Assembly: GCA_030666985.1 (NCBI GenBank)
Contig: DAOUWT010000071.1
Location: forward strand, 1 to 10,575
Source: Chloroflexota bacterium
GTDB lineage: Bacteria > Chloroflexota > Anaerolineae > Anaerolineales > UBA11858
Direction of reading: 5' to 3'
DNA: 10,575 nucleotides
Part shown: positions 5,923 to 10,575 of the stretch, one piece after another
Numbering within the stretch: the stretch's first letter is position 1
Layout: each line of letters starts with the position of its first letter
Notes under the pieces: model-generated
Databases searched by the model: none
What the model was told of the DNA's origin: nothing
The model's input: the letters and a program-made list of their open reading frames with translations, nothing else
Program-made: the position numbers and the translations under genes

Positions 5923-5992
5923 ACGGAAACTATGAATGAATGCAGTCTAGTGAACCAAACCCATTGAAATAGGTTAGAAAGGCATAATTCCC

Positions 5993-6059
5993 AACGCGAT
6001 TTATCGCGTTTTGTCACGGCACGGTTCTTGTGCCGCATAGACGCCGAATTCATTCGGTG
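5993..6059. repeat. Cluster of three consecutive small hairpins
   Basis: AACGCGA-TTTA-TCGCGTT (5993-6010), CGGCAC-N7-GTGCCG (6017-6035) and CCGAAT-TC-ATTCGG (6044-6057) follow each other with 6-8 nt gaps. The first is followed by TTTTG on the plus strand, but no plus-strand gene precedes it. The tight series resembles intergenic palindromic repeat elements. It sits in the 250-nt gap 5846-6095, which holds no gene. Confidence 0.5.
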
Positions 6060-6095
6060 GCTGAACCCCGTGAATTCCTAGAGCCCCATTGTTTT

Positions 6096-6812
6096 TTAAC
6101 GAGCAGCCTCTACGAAAGCGATGAACAAGGCTCGCATGGGCGCGTGCGCGGTCAGCCACTCAGGATGCCACTGCACACCTAGCCCAAATGGGTGATTGGG
6201 AAGTTCAACGGCTTCGATCAATTCATCGGGCGCCCAGGCTGTGGGCCGTAATTCTGGGGACAAGATACGAATGCCCTGGTGATGCAAGCTGTTGGTCTGG
6301 ACTTCATCCCCGCCCAAGATTTTGGCCAGGCGGCTGTCTTTTTTCACACGCACCGAATGCGCCAGGTGATCCCGCGGCCAATCGGGGTAGTAGGCGTGTT
6401 CAAGCCCTTGGGGGTGTTGGTCAATGATGTGGGTGTAGAGCGTTCCGCCCAGGGCTACATTGATAACTTGTATGCCGCGGCAGATGCCCAAAAACGGTAA
6501 GCCTGTGTCAATGGCGTCCCGCACCATTTGGAATTCGGTGCGATCACGTTCCGGGTTAACCAGTTTCACTTCAGGGGTGGATTCGGCTCCGTAGGCGGCG
6601 GGGTCTACATCTCCGCCCCCAGAGAAGATGATGCCATCCAAACGGGCAATCAGGATGGCGAGTTGATCTTCTGGCAAGCTTGAGGGGATGAGTACTGGCA
6701 ATCCCCCGGCTTGCGATACGGCTTGAATATAGTATTGACCTATCCCCGTTATGGAGTGTCCGTACTTATTTGTTGACTGGTAGGTGGTGATGCCAATTAG
6801 GGGTGCGTGCAA
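6096..6812 (-). CDS. Gamma-glutamyl-gamma-aminobutyrate hydrolase family protein (peptidase C26)
   Basis: Class I glutamine-amidotransferase-fold hydrolase of 238 residues, the family that includes PuuD, which cleaves gamma-glutamyl-GABA in putrescine breakdown; the true gamma-glutamyl substrate here is not known. Visible: PLIGITTYQ at the N-terminus; SGGGDVDPAAYG (64-75), typical of the family; the nucleophile elbow LGICRGIQVINVALGG with catalytic C111; a helper region TNSLHHQGI (173-181); and the catalytic pair H216/E218 in VQWHPEW. All three catalytic residues are present. The start codon is TTG (6812-6810), supported by AAAGGAG about 6 nt upstream and by the fit of the N-terminus. No putrescine pathway genes are adjacent; clpC lies 173 nt upstream on the same strand, separated by repeats. 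Confidence 0.9.
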   Translation of the reverse strand: MHAPLIGITTYQSTNKYGHSITGIGQYYIQAVSQAGGLPVLIPSSLPEDQLAILIARLDGIIFSGGGDVDPAAYGAESTPEVKLVNPERDRTEFQMVRDAIDTGLPFLGICRGIQVINVALGGTLYTHIIDQHPQGLEHAYYPDWPRDHLAHSVRVKKDSRLAKILGGDEVQTNSLHHQGIRILSPELRPTAWAPDELIEAVELPNHPFGLGVQWHPEWLTAHAPMRALFIAFVEAAR

Positions 6813-6826
6813 GGAAATCTCCTTTC

Positions 6827-6884
6827 AGTTGCTCAAAATCATGGTGGCAGAACTGCATTGCACTTGGGAAAGTGCGTTGCAGTT
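6827..6884. repeat. Leader repeat with palindrome, copy 2
   Basis: Plus strand: AGTTGCTCAAAATCATGGTG, then GCAGAACTGCATTGCA, identical to copy 1 (5866) over about 36 bases except one C/T change. It continues into a hairpin AACTGCATTGCACTT (6851-6865) / AAGTGCGTTGCAGTT (6870-6884), 13 of 15 complementary. It begins 1-2 nt from the ribosome site of the C26 hydrolase gene, the same relation as copy 1 has to its gene. Confidence 0.65.
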
Positions 6885-6904
6885 CGGGTCTCACAGGCAG
6901 ACTC

Positions 6905-6942
6905 GTGGTGCAACGCATCCAAAAGCGGATGCAATGCACCAC
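6905..6942. repeat. Palindromic repeat, copy 3 (inverted)
   Basis: GTGGTGCAACGCATCC (6905-6920), six-base loop, GGATGCAATGCACCAC (6927-6942): arms complementary at 14 of 16 positions. Its reverse complement matches the hairpin core of copy 1. It lies 43 nt past the clpC stop on the minus strand; without a U-run it is not a clear terminator. Confidence 0.6.
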
Positions 6943-6985
6943 TTTATCTCCAAGTACAATAACATCGGAGGTCTGCCATGTATCG

Positions 6986-9442
6986 CTACTCACTTTCTCC
7001 CTGCGAAAAGGTCAGATGATCTCCATCTTCTTCCTCGCTGGCAATCTCAACCACAACCACATCGCCCTTGGAGAATTGCCCTTCCAGTAATTTTTTCGAG
7101 AGGGGGCTTTCCACGTATTTTTGCAAAGCTCTGGTCAGGGGGCGGGCGCCAAAAGCGGGGTTGTATCCCTTGCCCGCCAGCCAACTCTGCGCTTCGGGGG
7201 TGAGCGTCACATTCAGGCCGCTCTCCCGTAAACGGGCTTCAATTTCCTTCATTTGCAAACCTACGATCTCTCGCATATCTTCCTTCGAAAGCGGAGAGAA
7301 AGTGATGGTCTCATCTATGCGATTCATGAACTCTGGGCGGAATTCATCTTTGAGGGCCTTTTCGATCTTCTCTTGAGCCTGCCGCTCTTCAGCATCCTCC
7401 GAGCCAGACAAGAAGCCCAAGCTGCCGGAGCGACTGACGTATTCTGTGCCCAGGTTGCTTGTCATTATCAAGACCGTATTACGGAAATCTACTAACCGCC
7501 CTTGCCCATCTGTCAGACGGCCATCATCCAGGATTTGCAGTAAGGAATTCCACACATCCGGATGGGCCTTTTCGATCTCATCGAACAAGATCACCCGGTA
7601 GGGCCGCCGCCGCACAGCCTCTGTCAATTGTCCCCCTTCCTCGTAACCTACATACCCGGGAGGAGCGCCAAACAAACGCGAAGCGGTATGCTGCTCTCGA
7701 TACTCGCTCATGTCTAGACGCACAAGAGCGTCTTCGTTATCGAACAAGAACTCCGCCAAAGCTTTTGCTAACTCCGTCTTTCCTACTCCCGAAGGCCCAA
7801 TGAAAATAAAAGAACCTATGGGCCGGCGGGGATTTTTCAACCCGGAGCGGGCACGGCGGATGGCATCCGAGATGGCCTCTATGGCTTCGTGTTGGCCCAC
7901 GATGCGCTCATGCAGACGTTCTTCCATTTGCAGTAATTTTTCAGCTTCGGTTTCTAACATTTGCGAGATGGGGATGCCCGTCCACATCGAAACCACTTCG
8001 GCGACATCGTCTTCGTCAACTATTTCGTCCAACTCGTGTTCCGCCTCCCATTCAGCACGTTTTTCCTCGAGTTGGACCTCTAGCCGGCTCCGTTCGGTCT
8101 TCATGCGAGCGGCTCGCTCATAATCTCGTTCCTGACCGGCTAATTCTTCTTCATTTTTGAGTCGTTCCACATCATTTTGAATCTCTCGGAGATCAGGTGG
8201 CAGAGAATATAAAGCGACCCGCAACTTGGCGGCTGCTTCATCCATCAGGTCAATGGCTTTGTCTGGTAATTGGCGGTCGGAGACATAGCGATCCGATAAA
8301 TGGGCCGCCGCAACCAGGGCCTCGTGTGAAAAACTGACCTTGTGATGCGCCTCATAGCGATCACGTAGGCCTTCCAGCATTTCAATGGTTTCTTCCACGG
8401 AGGGTTCATCAATGTAGACCGTCGCAAAACGGCGTTCTAGGGCGCTATCCTTCTCGATATAGCGGCGATACTCATCCGAGGTAGTTGCTCCCACGCACTG
8501 TAGTTCCCCTCGTGCCAAAGCTGGCTTGAGCATATTAGAAGCGTCCATTGCGCCCATCGCCGCGCCCGCGCCCACCACCGTATGCAATTCGTCTATGAAT
8601 AGAATAACCTCCCCCTCGGCCCGCTTGATATCATCCACCGCCGCCTTGAGGCGCTCCTCGAATTCACCTCTAAACCGGGAACCGGCGATCATCGCTCCCA
8701 TGTCCAGTGATACCACTCGCTTTCCGCCCAAAATTTCCGGGACATCGTTAGCGGCAATCTTTTGCGCCAGACCTTCTATAATAGCAGTTTTGCCTACTCC
8801 GGCCTCGCCAATCATGACCGGATTGTTCTTCGTGCGGCGGGAGAGAATCTGGATCACCCGTAAAATTTCCGAATCGCGTCCAATAACAGGGTCAAGCTTC
8901 CCCTCCCGGGCCAATTGCGTCAGGTCCCGAGAGTATTTCTCTAAGGCCCGGTAGCGGCTCTCGGCTTGGGGATCAGTCACCCGCTTCCCCCCCCTGAGGC
9001 TGGCTATGGCTTCGTATACACGCTCACCGGCTACGCCTTCCTCTTCCAAAATGCGCGACGCTGAAGACCCCTTTTCGCTCAAAATCGCCAAAAAGAGATG
9101 CTCGGTCGAGATAAACTCATCTTTCAGGCGATTTGCTTCCTGATTGGCCACATCCACAATGCGCTTCACGCGGGGGGTGATAAATATCTGCCCGGTTCCC
9201 CTGCTGCCAAAGATAGCAGCCTTCTGCGAATTTTTAAGAACATAGTCCAAACGCTCAACAAGCTTTTTTTCATTTACTTTGAGAAAAGCCAGAATCTGAG
9301 AAATCGCTCCTTCAGGTTGTTCAATAAGCGCCAGAAGAATATGCTCGGTATCAATCTGATTATGCCCGTAGCGATGAGTGATCTTAGCCGCTTGTTGGGC
9401 TGCTTCTTGAGCTCGTTCTGTAAAACGGTCGAAACGCATCAT
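6986..9442 (-). CDS. clpC: ATP-dependent Clp protease ATP-binding subunit ClpC
   Basis: AAA+ unfoldase of 818 residues that feeds proteins into the ClpP protease and handles damaged or regulatory substrates. Domains: double Clp_N repeat (2-145); first AAA+ module with Walker A GEAGVGKTA (212-220), Walker B VILFIDELHT (279-288) and arginine finger in ERRF (336-339). The middle domain carries a UVR-type motif, DYERAARMKTER (440-451), which distinguishes ClpC from ClpB. The second AAA+ module has Walker A GPSGVGKTE (549-557), Walker B VILFDEIEKAH (617-627) and sensor 2 GARPLTR (765-771). The loop SLGFLSG (674-680) fits the LGF-type ClpP-docking tripeptide. The start at 9442 (MMRFDRFTERAQ) has AAGGAAGGG 7 nt upstream; an earlier in-frame ATG at 9484 adds 14 unlikely residues. 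No ctsR, mcsA or mcsB gene is adjacent. Confidence 0.97.
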   Translation of the reverse strand: MMRFDRFTERAQEAAQQAAKITHRYGHNQIDTEHILLALIEQPEGAISQILAFLKVNEKKLVERLDYVLKNSQKAAIFGSRGTGQIFITPRVKRIVDVANQEANRLKDEFISTEHLFLAILSEKGSSASRILEEEGVAGERVYEAIASLRGGKRVTDPQAESRYRALEKYSRDLTQLAREGKLDPVIGRDSEILRVIQILSRRTKNNPVMIGEAGVGKTAIIEGLAQKIAANDVPEILGGKRVVSLDMGAMIAGSRFRGEFEERLKAAVDDIKRAEGEVILFIDELHTVVGAGAAMGAMDASNMLKPALARGELQCVGATTSDEYRRYIEKDSALERRFATVYIDEPSVEETIEMLEGLRDRYEAHHKVSFSHEALVAAAHLSDRYVSDRQLPDKAIDLMDEAAAKLRVALYSLPPDLREIQNDVERLKNEEELAGQERDYERAARMKTERSRLEVQLEEKRAEWEAEHELDEIVDEDDVAEVVSMWTGIPISQMLETEAEKLLQMEERLHERIVGQHEAIEAISDAIRRARSGLKNPRRPIGSFIFIGPSGVGKTELAKALAEFLFDNEDALVRLDMSEYREQHTASRLFGAPPGYVGYEEGGQLTEAVRRRPYRVILFDEIEKAHPDVWNSLLQILDDGRLTDGQGRLVDFRNTVLIMTSNLGTEYVSRSGSLGFLSGSEDAEERQAQEKIEKALKDEFRPEFMNRIDETITFSPLSKEDMREIVGLQMKEIEARLRESGLNVTLTPEAQSWLAGKGYNPAFGARPLTRALQKYVESPLSKKLLEGQFSKGDVVVVEIASEEEDGDHLTFSQGESE

Positions 9443-9506
9443 AGGAATACCCTTCCTTGTCAATTCGCCAAGCCACCGTGGCACAGCCTACTTTAAATCC
9501 ACCCTT

Positions 9507-9515
9507 ATTATATCA
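9507..9515 (-). promoter_or_regulatory. Extended -10 promoter of clpC
   Basis: Minus strand TGATATAAT: a perfect -10 TATAAT (9512-9507) with the TG-n extension; the -35 region (about 9530-9535) is poor. Transcription would begin near 9500 with a leader of about 58 nt. No CIRCE element and no CtsR-type heptad repeat is visible, so heat-shock control, if any, must use something else. Confidence 0.5.
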
Positions 9516-9543
9516 ATTTGGCGTTAATAAACTATATGAATCG

Positions 9544-9578
9544 GGGAATCAGGAACTAGGTATCAGGAATCAGGGACT
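9544..9578 (+). repeat. Heptamer tandem repeat, five units
   Basis: GGGAATC, AGGAACT, AGGTATC, AGGAATC, AGGGACT: same 7-bp family as 5416-5457. In both places the array ends in a GACTAG-type unit and is followed by MITE-like sequence in the same relative orientation. It lies just upstream of the clpC promoter. Confidence 0.6.
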
Positions 9579-9587
9579 AGTGGTCTG

Positions 9588-9752
9588 TCAATGTCGTTAA
9601 GTTAGGCAATTAATCATGTCATTTCGACGAGGTTTCGGCGTTTGCCGCCGAATAACGAGGAGAAATCTTGGTTTTAGGCTGCTATTCACTCAGCACCGAA
9701 AGATTTCTCACTTCGTTCGAAATGACATAATCTCTTATCTTAATGACATTGA
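9588..9752. mobile_element. MITE-like element with layered terminal inverted repeats, about 165 bp
   Basis: Outer ends TCAATGTCGTTAAG (9588-9601) and CTTAATGACATTGA (9739-9752) are complementary at 13 of 14 positions. Inner ends ATGTCATTTCGA (9616-9627) and TCGAAATGACAT (9717-9728) are perfect 12-bp inverted repeats. GAGAAATC (9660-9667) and GATTTCTC (9702-9709) continue the palindrome, and the left arm carries an extra insert holding CGGCG...CGCCG-like pairing. GACTAGTG (9575-9582) and GATTAGTG (9751-9758) flank it as possible imperfect target repeats. It has no coding capacity. The GTCATTTCGA...GAGAAATC style is typical of widespread non-autonomous bacterial repeats. Confidence 0.6.
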
Positions 9753-9761
9753 TTAGTGACT

Positions 9762-9899
9762 GGGGGATGGGGGACGCTGGAGCCGGTGGGCAAGCGGGGA
9801 CTAGCGTGGGGCTTGGCACGTGGGGGGAAGGTTTACAATCCCTGGGGGGTGGGGCAGCTAAAAAGGGGAAGGAGTTGCAGGCGGTGGGGAAACGGGGGG
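9762..9899 (+). other. Strongly G-rich intergenic tract
   Basis: Ten runs of four to six G on the plus strand within about 140 nt (for example 9762-9766, 9769-9773, 9822-9827, 9844-9849, 9894-9899), with few matching C runs. This could form G-quadruplexes, although several loops are long. A 64-codon frame runs through it (from 9743), but it starts inside the repeat element, has no ribosome site and is glycine-rich only because of base composition. Confidence 0.5.
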
Positions 9900-9906
9900 C
9901 GTTGAT

Positions 9907-9935
9907 TTGGCATCTCAATGAGCATGTGTTATTAT
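9907..9935 (+). promoter_or_regulatory. Promoter of the antitoxin-like gene
   Basis: TTGGCA (9907-9912), 17-bp spacer, TATTAT (9930-9935): five of six matches to each consensus hexamer. The start point would be near 9942, with a leader of about 39 nt. Confidence 0.5.
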
Positions 9936-9965
9936 AAGAGTATCATAGTGTTGGTCTCCACTCTT
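9936..9965. promoter_or_regulatory. Inverted repeat over the start point, possible autoregulatory operator
   Basis: AAGAGT (9936-9941) and ACTCTT (9960-9965) are exact complements separated by 18 nt, with a nested AGTG/CACT pair (9947-9950 and 9959-9962). It lies between the -10 and the ribosome site, where an RHH antitoxin would typically bind. Short arms, so tentative. Confidence 0.25.
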
Positions 9966-9980
9966 GAATGAGGTGTAAAA

Positions 9981-10292
9981 ATGTCAGAATCACGCGTAGC
10001 GGCGAATTCTATTCGCTCCACAGAAAGAAATTTTGGGCATATAGAGGATTCTTTTCCTGTCAGGATCAATCAGATAGTTGCTCAGGAAATTGACTCCATT
10101 GCCGAGAAACGACAAATAGATGCGGAAATCCTCGTCAATGAAATCCTCGAACGGTACATCATCGCCCAATCCCGCCCCAAGAAGCAAAACGGCACTGACT
10201 TTTTGTTATCTCTTGCCGGAATATTTGATTCTGGAGGAAGCAATGCATCTGAAAACGTGAGTGCTATTGTGAGTGATTTCATGTTGAATTAG
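9981..10292 (+). CDS. Small RHH-like protein, antitoxin candidate
   Basis: Protein of 103 residues. Residues 24-62 read as a ribbon-helix-helix: strand SFPVRI, helix around VAQEIDSIAEK, helix around AEILVNEILERYI. Residues 73-101 (DFLLSLAGIFDSGG then SENVSAIVSDF) resemble the C-terminal toxin-binding segment of VapB-like antitoxins, where an LAG-F-SG turn followed by an acidic helix is common. It would therefore bind DNA at its own promoter and neutralise a toxin (family knowledge plus inference). AGGTG lies 5 nt before the ATG, and a good promoter lies upstream. No toxin gene follows on the same strand: the downstream 283 nt read best as the end of an opposite-strand gene. It may be solitary, or may have lost or displaced its partner. 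Confidence 0.75.
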   Translation: MSESRVAANSIRSTERNFGHIEDSFPVRINQIVAQEIDSIAEKRQIDAEILVNEILERYIIAQSRPKKQNGTDFLLSLAGIFDSGGSNASENVSAIVSDFMLN

Positions 10293-10296
10293 CAGG

Positions 10297-10319
10297 GGGA
10301 AAGACTTCAGAAGTTTCCC
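10297..10319. terminator. Hairpin after the antitoxin-like gene
   Basis: GGGAAA (10297-10302) pairs with TTTCCC (10314-10319), and ACTT/AAGT pairs inside, around a CAG loop. It lies just past the stop codon, between convergent genes. AAATTT rather than a clean U-run follows, so activity is uncertain. Confidence 0.35.
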
Positions 10320-10421
10320 AAATTTACCAACCCCCTAAGGTCTCATTTCATAAACATCTTCGAGCACAAGCACGTGCCCTTGCCATATCTGCTGGAAACG
10401 CGCTTCATCAACGGCGGGTTT

Positions 10422-10575
10422 TCAGATCATGCGGGGGCAGTAGTCCATCTGCTGGGAGGTGCTGCTGGGTTTGGTGTGGAGTTGGAGGGCGTAGTCGGAG
10501 AAATCCCGCACAACAAAATAAAAGAATTGATCGATCAGGGCATCCTCTATTTCATAAATCTGAGCGTTCTCGAGG
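10422..10575 (-). CDS. 3' end of an unrecognised gene, cut by the window edge
   Basis: A minus-strand frame is open from the right edge to TGA at 10424-10422, giving 50 residues with a coding-like composition: ENAQIYEIEDALIDQFFYFV near the edge, then RDFSDYALQLHTKP and MDYCPRMI at the end. I do not recognise the family. The same frame continues after the TGA for 28 more natural-looking codons (AVDEARFQQIWQGHVLVLED, then VYEMRP) to TAG at 10337-10335. The TGA may therefore be a nonsense mutation in a decaying gene. The plus strand is also open across this stretch, but its translation looks less natural. Start and function lie outside the window. Confidence 0.4.
   Translation of the reverse strand, partial: LENAQIYEIEDALIDQFFYFVVRDFSDYALQLHTKPSSTSQQMDYCPRMI

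Noticed and set aside
5826..6053. 75-codon minus-strand frame, and a similar one at 6766-6993
   Set aside because: Both run through the same intergenic repeats; their shared peptide reflects DNA repeats, and the base change between copies is not synonymous.
7068..8954. Several plus-strand frames of 80-142 codons
   Set aside because: All are antisense to the fully conserved clpC gene and have serine/arginine-rich shadow translations.
9743..9937. 64-codon plus-strand frame through the G-rich tract
   Set aside because: It starts inside the inverted-repeat element, lacks a ribosome site and owes its glycine-rich product to base composition.
10072..10084. 13-base match AGATAGTTGCTCA to the leader repeat at 5862
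   Set aside because: It lies inside the antitoxin-like coding frame with no further similarity; probably chance.
10335..10424. Selenocysteine reading of the in-frame TGA
   Set aside because: No convincing SECIS-like hairpin directly after the TGA and no recognised selenoprotein family.

Overview
This is bacterial chromosomal DNA of moderate GC content. No phage, plasmid or CRISPR signature is visible. The gene mix points to a free-living environmental bacterium, and my best guess is Chloroflexota (Anaerolineae-like). That guess is an inference from protein flavour and from the abundance of small intergenic repeats, not from a marker gene. The features that suggest it are a UVR-containing ClpC, an Ig/TM/zinc-ribbon protein beside an ABC-2 permease, DUF3795 cysteine-rich proteins, a short SSB and a GAF histidine kinase.

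Layout. (1) 1-1541, plus strand: an ABC-2 type permease and, 5 nt downstream, a secreted-domain/TM/zinc-ribbon protein, probably the end of an ABC-export operon whose ATPase lies to the left of the window. (2) 1542-1940: a 399-nt intergenic region with a GC-rich foldable block, a CRP/FNR-like palindrome and a promoter, leading to a soluble GAF-HisKA-HATPase sensor kinase (1941-3215). (3) 3303-4567: a deoxynucleoside kinase (minus) and an ssb gene (plus) diverge from one intergenic region in which two promoter candidates overlap. ssb ends at a convincing intrinsic terminator. (4) 4646-5845, minus strand: two tandem DUF3795 cysteine-rich genes and a truncated 59-codon remnant. A 114-bp repeat insertion flanked by near-identical 20-bp sequences separates the two DUF3795 genes. 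(5) 6096-6812, minus strand: a class-I-amidotransferase-fold gamma-glutamyl hydrolase (peptidase C26) with a TTG start, bounded by palindromic repeats. (6) 6986-9442, minus strand: ClpC, the AAA+ unfoldase of ClpCP, with an extended -10 promoter. (7) 9485-9980: a heptamer tandem repeat, a MITE-like inverted-repeat element, a very G-rich tract and a promoter, leading to a small RHH antitoxin-like gene (9981-10292). It converges on the 3' end of an unrecognised gene that runs off the right edge.

How the genes fit together. Most genes are housekeeping or stress genes: protein quality control (ClpC), DNA replication and repair (SSB), deoxynucleotide salvage (dNK), amide catabolism (C26 hydrolase) and sensing (histidine kinase). 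The unusual part is the intergenic DNA. At least four families of short repeats recur in this 10.5 kb, and some sit next to ribosome binding sites or inside what looks like a formerly coupled gene pair. I see no clear multi-gene defence or novel enzymatic system. The best leads are the repeat-disrupted DUF3795 pair, the shared leader repeat upstream of two unrelated genes, and the antitoxin-like gene without an evident toxin.
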